Below are positions 6,617 to 14,319 of a DNA stretch of 64,000 nt, in pieces. The stretch is taken from assembly GCF_900091515.1 (NCBI RefSeq), contig NZ_LT607410.1, forward strand, positions 1,612,001-1,676,000, written 5' to 3'. The notes under the pieces were generated by a model. That model did not search any database and had not been told where the DNA came from. It saw nothing but the letters and a program-made list of their open reading frames with translations. Numbering within the stretch: position 1 is the first letter of the stretch; the number at the start of each line of letters is the position of its first letter. The position numbers were made by a program, and so were the translations under genes. The stretch is from Micromonospora purpureochromogenes (GTDB lineage: Bacteria > Actinomycetota > Actinomycetes > Mycobacteriales > Micromonosporaceae).

Positions 6617-9600
6617 CCCAGCCGACCCTGTTCAGCACCGCCGCCCCGGCGCCCCGGGCCGCCGACGCCGGGCCCCGCTACACCCCGGTCGAGCTGGCGA
6701 AGCTGCTCCGCCTCCCGGCCCCGACCCGGGAGCAGGCGGCGATCATCGCCGCGCCGGTGGAACCGCTGCTGGTGGTGGCGGGCGCCGGATCGGGCAAGAC
6801 CGAGACGATGGCCGCCCGGGTGGTCTGGCTGGTCGCCAACTCGTACGTCCGGCCGGAGCAGATCCTCGGCCTCACCTTCACCCGCAAGGCGGCCGGTGAG
6901 CTGGCGCACCGGGTGCGTACCCGGCTCGACCAGCTGGTCCGGCGGCTGGGCCGGCGCGGGCGCGACCCGCTGGACGACCCGCTCGCCGGGGAGCCGACCG
7001 TCTCCACGTACCACTCGTACGCCGGCCGGATCGTCACCGAGCACGGGCTGCGCGCCGGGTACGAGCCGACCACCCGGCTGCTCACCGAGGCGTCCCGCTG
7101 GCAGCTGGTCGACCTGCTGGTACGCAACTACGACGGCGACATGTCCGAGGTCGACCGGATGCCCAGCACCATCACCGACGCGGTGCTGGCGCTGGCCGGG
7201 GAGCTGGACGAGCACCTGGTCGACCCGGACGAGCTGGCCGCCTGGACCGGCCGCTTCTTCGCCGACGTGCAGTCCCGCCCCGGCCGGGTCTACGCGGACG
7301 TGCGCAAGGCGTTGCAGCTCCAGCAGACCCGGCTGAAGCTGCTCCCGCTGGTGCGGGCGTACGCGCGGCGCAAGGACGACTTCGAGGCGATGGACTTCGC
7401 CGACCAGCTCGCCCGGGCCGCGCGGGTGGCCCGTGACCACCCGGCCGTGGGCGCGGTCGAGCGGGACCGCTTCCGGGTGGTGCTGCTCGACGAGTACCAG
7501 GACACCAGCCACGCCCAGGTGGTGCTGCTCAACGCGCTGTTCGGCGGTGGCCACCCGGTCACCGCGGTCGGTGACCCGTGCCAGTCCATCTACGGCTGGC
7601 GCGGGGCCAGCGCCGGCACCCTGGAGCGGTTCCCGACCGAGTTCGCCGGTGCCGACGGCAGCGCGGCCGAGGTGCTGAGCCTCACCACGAGCTGGCGCAA
7701 CCGGCCGGAGATCCTCGGCGTGGCCAACGCGCTCTCCCTGCCGCTGCGCGCCGCCGGGGCCCGGGTGCCCGAGCTGCGCGCGGCGCTGAGCGTCCGGGAC
7801 CCGATCCCGCACCGCAGCCCGGGCGGCCACGCCGCCGGCACGGTGCACTGCGCGCTGCTGGAGACGTACGCCGACGAGGCGGACTGGATCGCCGACAGCG
7901 TGCTCGCCGCCTGGCGGGGCGCCGCCCGACTGCCCGGGGCGCTGCCCGAGCACATCCCGGTGCCGCAGCGCCCCACCACCGCCGTGCTGGTCCGGCTGCG
8001 CAGCCAGATCCCGGCGATCGAGGCGGCGCTGCGGGCCCGCGGCCTGCCGGTCGAGGTGGTCGGCCTGGGCGGCCTGCTGGACACTCCCGAGGTCCGCGAC
8101 GTGGTCTGCACCCTGCGGGTGCTGGCCGACCCGACCGACGGGGCGGCGCTGCTGCGGCTGCTCACCGGCGCGCGCTGGCGGATCGGGCCGCGTGACCTGG
8201 TGGCGCTGCACCGGCGCGCCCGGGCGATCGCGCGGGCGCGGCACCGGCTCACCGGGGACGACGGGCCGGAGATCGCGGTGGACGTGCTGGACGAGGCGAC
8301 GCTGGTCGAGGCGCTGGCCGACCTCGGGCCGGCGCAGGCGTACTCGGCCGAGGGCTACGCGCGGCTGCGCGCGTACGGGATGGAACTGGCGCTGCTGCGC
8401 TACCGGCTGGACCAGACCCTGCCGGAGCTGATCGCCGACATCGAGCGGACCATCGGCCTGGACGTGGAGGTGGCGGTCCGGGCCGGCCGGGACGGCGCCG
8501 GCGACGCCGGGCTGGCCCGAGGCCACCTGGACGCCCTGGGCGACGTGGCCGCCCGGTTCAGCGGCGAGACCCCGGGGGCCACCCTCGCCGGGTTCCTGGC
8601 CTACCTCGCCGCCGCCGAGGACGAGGAGCGCGGCCTGGCCCCCGGCGAGGTGGAGGTGGTCGAGGGCGCCGTGCAGGTGCTCACCGCGCACGCCGCCAAG
8701 GGCCTGGAATGGGACGTGGTGGCGGTCGCCGGGCTGACCCGGGGAGTCTGGCCGGGGCCGGTGCGCAACTCCGACCACTGGCTGGGCGGGCTCGGGGTGC
8801 TGCCGTTCCCGCTGCGGGGCGACGCCGACGGGCTGCCCGAGCTGGGCCTGGCCGGGGCGGAGGACCAGCGCGGGGTGGCTCGGGCCCTGGAGGACTTCAC
8901 CGATGCCTGGCGGGTGCACGACGAGCGGGAGGAGCGCCGGCTGGCGTACGTGGCGGTGACCCGGCCGCGTCGACTGCTGCTCTGCTCCGGCTACTGGTGG
9001 GGCGAGGGCACCAAACGCTTCCGGGGCCCGTCGGTCTTCCTCCGCGAGGTGCACGACGCCTGCCTCGACGGCGCGACCGGGCACCTGGTCGACACCTGGG
9101 CGCCCGAGCCGGCCGGGGACGCGGTCAACCCGACCACCGAGATGGTGCTGCGGGCGGAGTGGCCGGCGGACCCGCTGGGCGCCCGCCGGCCGGCGCTGGC
9201 CGAGGCCGCCGCGCTGGTCCGCCGGTTCCTCGCCGACCCCGCCGCGGCCCGCCGCGAACCGGCCACCGCCATCTCCGCCGCCGCTCCGGCGGTCCGCCCG
9301 CTGGCCGCCGACCGCACCGAGCCCCCTGCCGCCGGGACGGAGCGTCCTGTCGGCGGGGCCGCGCCCGCTGCCGGCGGGACCGAGCCTCCCGTCGACGGCA
9401 CCGAGCCCTCCGCCACCGGCACGGAGCGTCCTGGCGGCGGGACCGCGCCCGCTGTCGCCGGGACCGAGCCGGCCGCCGGCGGGACCCGACCGGCCGCCCG
9501 TGGCTCCGCTGGCGACGCCGTGGCCGTGCCGACCGGTGGGGAGGCCGAGGTCGAGGACCCGGAGGTGGTGCGCTGGCGGCGGGAGGCCGACCTGCTCCTC

Positions 9601-10275
9601 GCCGAGCGGGCCGAGCTGCTCCGGCAGGCCGAAGCCGTGGAGGTGGCGCTGCCCGGGCACCTGTCGGTGACCCAGTTGGTGGCGCTGCGCCGCGACCCGG
9701 AGGCGCTGGCCCGGACGCTGCGCCGGCCGATGCCGACCGAGCCCAACCCGTACGCGCGGCGGGGCACCGCCTTCCACACCTGGCTGGAGCAGCGCTTCGG
9801 CGCCGACCGGCTGCTCGACGTGGACGAGCTGCCCGGCGCGGCCGATGCGGACGCCGCGCCGGACGAGGCGCTGGCCGAGTTGCAGGAGCGCTTCCTGGCC
9901 AGCGAGTGGGCCGAGCGGGTGCCGGTGGAGGTGGAGGTGCCGTTCGCCACGGTGCTCGCCGGGGTGGTGGTCCGGGGCCGGATGGACGCCGTCTTCGCCC
10001 GTCCCGGCGGCCGGTACGACGTGGTCGACTGGAAGACCGGCCGCCGGCCCACCGGCCGGGAGGCCGAGGTGGCGGCGGTGCAGCTGGCCGTCTACCGGCT
10101 GGCCTGGGCCGAGCTGGCCGGGGTGCCGGTCGACCGGGTCGGCGCGGCCTTCCACTACGTCCGGGAGGGCGTGACGGTGCGGCCGGCGGACCTGCTCGAC
10201 GCCGCCGGGCTCACCGCGTTGATCGGCGGCGTACCGGAAATTCCGGCCGGGGGTGGCGCGCCGGGCAATCTGTGA
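6613..10275 (+). CDS. adnB: AdnB-like helicase-nuclease subunit (main motor)
   Basis: A 1220-residue partner of AdnA. It has canonical SF1A motifs: Walker A AGAGSGKTETM (about residue 57), TFTRKAAGE, motif II LLDEYQDTSH, GDPCQSIYGWRGA, motif V TAHAAKGLEWDVV and motif VI LAYVAVTRPRRL. A seven-residue repeat linker (about 9322-9510) is followed by a RecB-type nuclease domain with WKTGRRP (DWKTG) and an upstream RRGTAFHTWLEQ. In the characterised mycobacterial complex AdnB is the leading motor, which agrees with its intact motifs here against the degenerate ones in AdnA. GTG 6613 is chosen because GGCGGA precedes it and its TGA overlap links it to the relay ORF. No Fe-S cysteine set is seen, unlike AdnA. 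Confidence 0.87.
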   Translation: MTQPTLFSTAAPAPRAADAGPRYTPVELAKLLRLPAPTREQAAIIAAPVEPLLVVAGAGSGKTETMAARVVWLVANSYVRPEQILGLTFTRKAAGELAHRVRTRLDQLVRRLGRRGRDPLDDPLAGEPTVSTYHSYAGRIVTEHGLRAGYEPTTRLLTEASRWQLVDLLVRNYDGDMSEVDRMPSTITDAVLALAGELDEHLVDPDELAAWTGRFFADVQSRPGRVYADVRKALQLQQTRLKLLPLVRAYARRKDDFEAMDFADQLARAARVARDHPAVGAVERDRFRVVLLDEYQDTSHAQVVLLNALFGGGHPVTAVGDPCQSIYGWRGASAGTLERFPTEFAGADGSAAEVLSLTTSWRNRPEILGVANALSLPLRAAGARVPELRAALSVRDPIPHRSPGGHAAGTVHCALLETYADEADWIADSVLAAWRGAARLPGALPEHIPVPQRPTTAVLVRLRSQIPAIEAALRARGLPVEVVGLGGLLDTPEVRDVVCTLRVLADPTDGAALLRLLTGARWRIGPRDLVALHRRARAIARARHRLTGDDGPEIAVDVLDEATLVEALADLGPAQAYSAEGYARLRAYGMELALLRYRLDQTLPELIADIERTIGLDVEVAVRAGRDGAGDAGLARGHLDALGDVAARFSGETPGATLAGFLAYLAAAEDEERGLAPGEVEVVEGAVQVLTAHAAKGLEWDVVAVAGLTRGVWPGPVRNSDHWLGGLGVLPFPLRGDADGLPELGLAGAEDQRGVARALEDFTDAWRVHDEREERRLAYVAVTRPRRLLLCSGYWWGEGTKRFRGPSVFLREVHDACLDGATGHLVDTWAPEPAGDAVNPTTEMVLRAEWPADPLGARRPALAEAAALVRRFLADPAAARREPATAISAAAPAVRPLAADRTEPPAAGTERPVGGAAPAAGGTEPPVDGTEPSATGTERPGGGTAPAVAGTEPAAGGTRPAARGSAGDAVAVPTGGEAEVEDPEVVRWRREADLLLAERAELLRQAEAVEVALPGHLSVTQLVALRRDPEALARTLRRPMPTEPNPYARRGTAFHTWLEQRFGADRLLDVDELPGAADADAAPDEALAELQERFLASEWAERVPVEVEVPFATVLAGVVVRGRMDAVFARPGGRYDVVDWKTGRRPTGREAEVAAVQLAVYRLAWAELAGVPVDRVGAAFHYVREGVTVRPADLLDAAGLTALIGGVPEIPAGGGAPGNL
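9322..9510 (+). repeat. Nine tandem 21-bp units (heptapeptide repeat) inside adnB
   Basis: The segment encodes nine consecutive heptapeptides of the type T-E-P-P-A-A-G (TERPVGG, TEPPVDG, TEPSATG, TERPGGG and so on). It sits between the helicase and nuclease domains, the same position as the AdnA linker but with a different unit. Confidence 0.8.
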
Positions 10276-10479
10276 TAGGTTCGTCCTGTTGCAGTTTTGG
10301 TTTCCAGAGACTCTGTGTGCGCCTGGCGGATTGTGGCCCCAGGCGCTCTTTGTTGTGTCCGGAGTTCTCCGGGCGGGGCGACCAGAAGCGACAAGCGATT
10401 CGCGCATTCCCGCGCGGAGCGCTCCTCTTCGAGTCCGCAACAAGTGCGGGTTCGACGTTCCGTCAAGGAGACAGAACAC
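10276..10479 (+). promoter_or_regulatory. Structured 5' leader of the cold-shock gene with attenuator-like hairpin
   Basis: About 200 bases separate adnB from the cold-shock ATG. A TAGGTT box (10275-10280) could be its -10. GCGCCTGG (10319-10326) pairs perfectly with CCAGGCGC (10339-10346) and is followed by CTCTTTGTTGT, which looks like a weak intrinsic terminator inside the leader. A second hairpin CCGGAG-TT-CTCCGG lies at 10359-10372. Long structured leaders are typical of cold-shock genes; the attenuator role is inference. Confidence 0.5.
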
Positions 10480-10683
10480 ATGGCTATTGGCACCGTCAAG
10501 TGGTTCAACGCTGACAAGGGCTTCGGCTTCATCACCCCGGACGGCGGCGGCGCCGACGTCTTCGCCCACTTCTCGGCGATCCAGTCCTCCGGCTACCGGA
10601 GCCTGGACGAGAACCAGCGGGTCGAGTTCGAGGTGACCCAGGGCCAGAAGGGCCCGCAGGCGGAGAACATCCGCCCGCTCTGA
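10480..10683 (+). CDS. cspA: CspA-family cold-shock protein
   Basis: A 67-residue single cold-shock domain (OB fold) covering the whole protein. RNP1 is visible as KGFGFI (about residues 14-19) and RNP2 as DVFAHF (about 27-32), with the surrounding GTVKWFN and [17 protein letters not shown] typical of the family. It binds single-stranded RNA and DNA and melts secondary structure in the cytoplasm. The ATG at 10480 has a good AAGGAGA site nine bases before it. A long structured leader precedes it and a DEAD-box helicase follows on the same strand, a pairing that fits RNA remodelling in the cold. Actinobacteria carry several such paralogues, so the symbol is generic. Confidence 0.95.
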   Translation: MAIGTVKWFNADKGFGFITPDGGGADVFAHFSAIQSSGYRSLDENQRVEFEVTQGQKGPQAENIRPL

Positions 10684-10735
10684 TCCTCGGATCAACCCGT
10701 AACACCCTGATCTTCGGATCGACCCGTAACACCCT
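10682..10735 (+). repeat. Two tandem 27-bp repeats after the cold-shock gene
   Basis: Copies at 10682-10708 and 10709-10735 differ at two positions. Each starts GATC(C/T)TCGGATC and ends CCCGTAACACCCT. The first copy begins within the stop codon, and the array runs straight into the hairpin at 10736-10754. Confidence 0.8.
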
Positions 10736-10754
10736 CCGCGCCCTCCGGGCGCGG
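10736..10754 (+). terminator. Hairpin after the cold-shock gene
   Basis: CCGCGCCC (10736-10743) and GGGCGCGG (10747-10754) form a perfect 8-bp stem with a 3-base loop. No T-run follows, as is common in high-GC actinobacteria. Confidence 0.5.
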
Positions 10755-10897
10755 TGACGGGACCGGTCCGCCGCGCCGCCCCCCGCTCACGCGGGAGTGG
10801 CGTGCTGCGGCGGACCGGCCTGTACCCCTTCGGTTCGTGCTTGTGAGTCGTGGCGGATCTGCTCCGCCGGCGACAGCGCCGATTCACCGGCGCCCTC

Positions 10898-10920
10898 CCT
10901 CGACACGTGCCGCGTCGAGG
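10898..10920 (+). promoter_or_regulatory. Hairpin overlapping the ribosome-binding site of the RNA helicase
   Basis: CCTCGAC (10898-10904) pairs with GTCGAGG (10914-10920). The 3' arm includes the GAGG of the helicase ribosome-binding site, so folding would hinder ribosome access. Confidence 0.4.
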
Positions 10921-10933
10921 AAGGCATTTCCGC

Positions 10934-12238
10934 ATGACCATGACCATTCCCACCTTCGCCGCGACCGGCCTGGCACCGGCGCTGCTCACCGAGCTGACGG
11001 CGCAGGGCATCACCGAGCCGTTCCCGATCCAGACGGCCACCCTGCCGGACTCGCTCGCCGGCCGCGACGTGCTCGGCCGCGGCCGTACCGGCTCGGGCAA
11101 GACGCTCGCCTTCGGGCTCCCGCTGCTGTCGCGTACCGCCGGCCGCCGGGCCCGCCCCGGTCGCCCGCTGGCGCTGGTGCTGGTGCCGACCCGTGAGCTG
11201 GCCCAGCAGGTCACCACCGCCCTCACCCCGTACGCCCGCGCCGTCGGGCTGCGCTGCGCCACCGTGGTCGGCGGCCTGTCGCTCCAGCGGCAGGCGGACG
11301 CGCTGCGCTCCGGCGCCGAGGTCGTGGTGGCCACCCCCGGCCGGCTGCACGACCTGATCAACCGGGGCGACGCCCGGCTCGACCAGGTCGCCATCACCGT
11401 GCTGGACGAGGCCGACCAGATGGCCGACATGGGCTTCCTGCCGCAGGTCACCAAGCTGCTGGAGCAGGTCGCTCCGGACGGCCAGCGGATGCTCTTCTCC
11501 GCCACCCTGGACGGCGGCGTGGACAAGCTGGTCCGCCGCTTCCTGAGCAACCCGGTCTCGCACTCCGTCGACCCGGGCACCGCCACGGTGACCGCGATGA
11601 CGCACCACGTGCTGCACGTCGACGCGGCCGACAAGCCGGCCGCGCTCACCCAGATCGCCGCCCGTGAGGGCCGCACGATCATGTTCATGGCCACCAAGCA
11701 CCGCGCCGACCGGATGGCCCGCCAGCTGCTGGCCAAGGGGGTACGCGCCGCGGCCCTGCACGGCGGCAAGTCCCAGCCGCAGCGCACCCGGATCCTGGAG
11801 CAGTTCCGCACCGGCCAGGTGACCGCCCTGGTCGCCACCGACGTGGCGGCCCGGGGCATCCACGTGGACGGACTGGACATGGTCGTCAACGTGGACCCGC
11901 CGACCGAGGCGAAGGACTACCTGCACCGGGGCGGTCGTACCGCCCGGGCGGGGGAGTCCGGCACCGTGGTCACGCTGGTCCTGCCCGAGCAGCGCCGGGA
12001 CGTCTCCCGGCTGATGACCGTGGCCGGGATCAAGCCGCAGTCGACCCAGGTACGCCTCAACGACGGGTCGCTGGCCCGGGTGACCGGTGCCCGGGAGCCG
12101 TCCGGCGTGCCGGTGACCATCGTCGTCCCGCAGCCGGCGCCGGCCGCGCGTATCGCCAACGGTGGCGGGGAGGGCGCGCGCTCCGCGCACCGCACCTCGG
12201 GCCGCTCCCGGCGCCCGCGCCGCCCGCGTATCGCCTGA
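10934..12238 (+). CDS. DEAD-box ATP-dependent RNA helicase
   Basis: A 434-residue SF2 RNA helicase. All core motifs are visible: Q motif GITEPFPIQ, I GRTGSGKT, Ia PTRELAQQ, II VLDEADQMADMGF, III SAT, and VI HRGGRTARAG. The C-terminus ends in a short Arg-rich tail (SGRSRRPRRPR), usual for RNA binding. It unwinds short RNA duplexes, with roles in ribosome assembly or mRNA decay. The ATG at 10934 follows a GAGGAAGG site; a second ATG lies at 10940. The GAGG lies in the arm of a hairpin (10898-10920), which could modulate initiation. The cold-shock gene just upstream suggests a joint role in the cold. I cannot assign it to a named RhlE/CsdA subgroup with certainty. Confidence 0.92.
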   Translation: MTMTIPTFAATGLAPALLTELTAQGITEPFPIQTATLPDSLAGRDVLGRGRTGSGKTLAFGLPLLSRTAGRRARPGRPLALVLVPTRELAQQVTTALTPYARAVGLRCATVVGGLSLQRQADALRSGAEVVVATPGRLHDLINRGDARLDQVAITVLDEADQMADMGFLPQVTKLLEQVAPDGQRMLFSATLDGGVDKLVRRFLSNPVSHSVDPGTATVTAMTHHVLHVDAADKPAALTQIAAREGRTIMFMATKHRADRMARQLLAKGVRAAALHGGKSQPQRTRILEQFRTGQVTALVATDVAARGIHVDGLDMVVNVDPPTEAKDYLHRGGRTARAGESGTVVTLVLPEQRRDVSRLMTVAGIKPQSTQVRLNDGSLARVTGAREPSGVPVTIVVPQPAPAARIANGGGEGARSAHRTSGRSRRPRRPRIA

Positions 12239-12252
12239 CCTTTTCCGGCCCG

Positions 12253-12293
12253 CAGCGGCCGCGCACCGCCCGCCGGCGGTCGCGCGGCCGCTG
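12253..12293 (+). terminator. Terminator after the RNA helicase
   Basis: CAGCGGCCGCGC (12253-12264) pairs with GCGCGGCCGCTG (12282-12293), followed by TTTCCGTTTCCC. It starts 15 bases after the stop codon. The rest of 12294-12517 shows no gene; it has several GC-rich inverted repeats but no riboswitch class I can name. Confidence 0.7.
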
Positions 12294-12517
12294 TTTCCGT
12301 TTCCCGTCCCGTCCCGTTTCGCACCGAGCCGCGGCTCGCCGGCGATCGTCGACGTGGCGGGGCCGGACGGCCACGCTGGGTGAACGTTCGGCCGGCTGAG
12401 TCGGCAAACAGGCGAGGTTGGGTCCGATCGGCGACTGTCCGGAGGCCCCTGCCTGATCGAAGCTGGTACCCGGGGGGAAGACCCGGCCGGGGGCGGCCGG
12501 GCGCGGGAGGGGTGACC

Positions 12518-12718
12518 ATGGCGGGCGACGCCGATTCGGGGGCGGTGCGCGAGCTGCTGGTGGTGTTGGCGGTGGCGGGCGCGGGGCTGGTGCTCGCCAT
12601 GGTCGCGGCGTTCGCGCCCTGGCACCCGAGGCCGGGGCGCGCCGCCCCGGCCGGGCTGGTCGAACTGCGCAGCCCGGCCGGCTCGGCCGGCCCGGCGGTG
12701 GAGTTGACCTCCGGCTAG
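12518..12718 (+). CDS. Small single-pass membrane protein, unknown function
   Basis: A 66-residue protein with a short N-terminal stretch (MAGDADSGAVREL), one strongly hydrophobic segment (LLVVLAVAGAGLVLAMVAAF, about residues 13-32) and a short Pro/Ala-rich tail. The ATG at 12518 has a GGGAGGGG site eight bases upstream, which supports translation. It stands alone between the RNA helicase and the convergent transporter operon. I do not recognise the family. The orientation of the membrane segment is not clear. Confidence 0.6.
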   Translation: MAGDADSGAVRELLVVLAVAGAGLVLAMVAAFAPWHPRPGRAAPAGLVELRSPAGSAGPAVELTSG

Positions 12719-12869
12719 CCGGGGATGGTCCGGGGACCGCGGCCGGCGAGGGGCCGGCACGCGGGGGGCCGGCCTCCGGCTGACCGGGGGCGGTCCCGCG
12801 ACCGCGGCCGGCGAGGGGCCGGCACGCGGGGGTGGCCGGTCGGGCTCCGGGGGGAGGACCGACCGGCCG

Positions 12870-13433
12870 TCACCCGATTGCGGACCGCTCGCGGCGGACC
12901 AGCAGGTCGGCCAGCGTGGTCCGGTCGACCACCACGGCGATCGCGCCGTGCACCGCGAGCCAGACGTCCCGCAGCCCCGTCGCCACGCCGTGGTAGCCGG
13001 CGTCCTCCGCCGGCAGGCCGCGCACCGTGGTCAGCGAGCCGCCGACGGCGCGCAGCACGTCTCCGACGCTGATCTCCCCGGCGGGCCGGGTCAGCGCGTA
13101 CCCGCCCTCGGTGCCGCGGTGGCTGTGCAGCAGCCCGGCCCGGCGCAGGTCCAGCAGGATGCCCTGGAGGAAGCTGAGCGGGATGCCCTGGCTCTCCGCC
13201 AGGGCCGCCGCCTTCACCAGCTCGCCGCCGGCCCCGCCGGGCGCTGTCGGGCCGTCGGCCGGCCCCGACCCGCCGGTCGGTCCGGACCGGGAGCCGGTTG
13301 ACGTACCCGACCCGCCCGCCGGGACGGACCCGGGCGGCGACTCCGAGCCCGCCGGCCCGCCCGCGCCGCCGGTCGAGGCGGCGACGGCGAGCATCGCCCG
13401 GAGCGCGTAGTCGCTGCGCGCGGAGACGTACAC
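12870..13433 (-). CDS. Rrf2-family transcriptional regulator with an inserted linker
   Basis: A 187-residue winged-helix regulator, last gene of a four-gene operon with an ABC transporter. The start MYVSARSDYALRAM and the wing segment GIPLSFLQGILLDLRRAGLLHSHRGTEGGYALTRP are classic Rrf2. About 50 Gly/Pro/Ser-rich residues (13240-13370) separate helix 1 from the rest of the DNA-binding domain, an unusual insertion. No Cys is present, so it does not bind an Fe-S cluster like IscR; it may respond to a metabolite, as CymR-type sulfur regulators do through partners. GTG 13433 starts one base after the permease stop. A good candidate site is the inverted repeat at 16164-16184 before the operon. Confidence 0.85.
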   Translation of the reverse strand: MYVSARSDYALRAMLAVAASTGGAGGPAGSESPPGSVPAGGSGTSTGSRSGPTGGSGPADGPTAPGGAGGELVKAAALAESQGIPLSFLQGILLDLRRAGLLHSHRGTEGGYALTRPAGEISVGDVLRAVGGSLTTVRGLPAEDAGYHGVATGLRDVWLAVHGAIAVVVDRTTLADLLVRRERSAIG

Positions 13434-13434
13434 G

Positions 13435-14319
13435 TCACTGACCGGCCTGGTCCAGCACGCCCCAGCGGCGCCGGATCGCCTTGTCCGCCGCGCCGAAGGC
13501 CGCGTCGACGAGCAGGCCGACGACCAGGATCACGATCATCGTGGCGAGCAGCCAGGGCGAGTCCGCCAGCTCCCGGGCGTAGGTGAGCTGCGCGCCGAGC
13601 GAGGTCTGCGAGATGCCGACCACGAGCAGCTCACCGGCCATCAGGCTGCGCCAGGAGAAGGCCCAGCCCTGCTTCAGGCCGGCCACGATCGCCGGCAGCG
13701 CGGCCGGCGCGATGACGTACCGGTAGAGGTTGAGTCCCCGGGCGCCGAGGTTGCGGCCGGCGCGCAGCAGCAGCGGCGGCACGTAGTCGACGCCGCTGAT
13801 CACCCCGTTGGCGATGGACGGCGCGGCCCCGAGCACCACCACGAAGAAGATCGCCTTCTCGCTCAGCTCGAACAGCAGGATCGCCAGCGGGAACCAGGCG
13901 ATGGACGGCATGGTCTGCAGGGCGGTGATCATCGAGCCGATGGCCGCCCGGAGCACCCGGGACCGGGCCACCGCGAGGCCGACCAGCAGGCCCACCGCGA
14001 CCGAGAAGACGTACCCGACGGCAGCCCGGCGCAGCGTGATCGCGATGCCCTGCCACAGCTGGGCGCCGCTCGCCTGCCGGATCAGCTCCTCGCCCACCAC
14101 CACCGGCCCCGGCAGCGACCACGGCGGCTTCCAGCCGCTCCAGACCACCACCTGCCAGATGCCGATGGCCAGGGCCAGCGCGGCGAGTTTCGGCCAGGTG
14201 GCCGCCCAGAGCCGGGCGCCCCGGGAGGCCTCCTTCTCCCGACCGGCGATCTCCAGCGCGTCCAGCCCGGAGATCTCCGCGTCGGTACGCGGCGTCCCAG
14301 TGAGGGTGTCACCGGCCAT
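13435..14319 (-). CDS. ABC transporter permease, sulfonate/taurine/nitrate type
   Basis: A 294-residue inner-membrane permease of the BPD family with about six membrane segments, preceded by a cytoplasmic N-terminus of about 45 residues. The EAA-like loop is visible as GLKQGWAFSWRSLMAGE (about residues 215-231). It forms the channel with the ATPase encoded just upstream, whose last 11 bases overlap this gene. With the substrate-binding lipoprotein it makes an importer of the SsuABC/TauABC/NrtABC group. Aliphatic sulfonates are the likeliest substrate given the linked Rrf2 regulator, but the sequence alone does not decide. The ATG at 14319 is the only start that fits the overlap. Confidence 0.9.
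   Translation of the reverse strand: MAGDTLTGTPRTDAEISGLDALEIAGREKEASRGARLWAATWPKLAALALAIGIWQVVVWSGWKPPWSLPGPVVVGEELIRQASGAQLWQGIAITLRRAAVGYVFSVAVGLLVGLAVARSRVLRAAIGSMITALQTMPSIAWFPLAILLFELSEKAIFFVVVLGAAPSIANGVISGVDYVPPLLLRAGRNLGARGLNLYRYVIAPAALPAIVAGLKQGWAFSWRSLMAGELLVVGISQTSLGAQLTYARELADSPWLLATMIVILVVGLLVDAAFGAADKAIRRRWGVLDQAGQ

Noticed and set aside
3246..6638. A minus-strand reading of 1130 codons across adnA
   Set aside because: Antisense shadow of the adnA codon bias; no motif or ribosome-binding site.
6226..11889. A minus-strand reading of 1887 codons across adnB, cspA and the RNA helicase
   Set aside because: It is antisense to well-supported genes, has biased low-complexity composition and no family pattern. 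Long antisense frames are expected where third positions are almost all G or C.
12294..12517. A possible riboswitch before the small membrane protein gene
   Set aside because: The region has hairpins and a CCCGGGGGGAAGACCC stretch, but I could not match it to ydaO, TPP, cobalamin or another class with any confidence.
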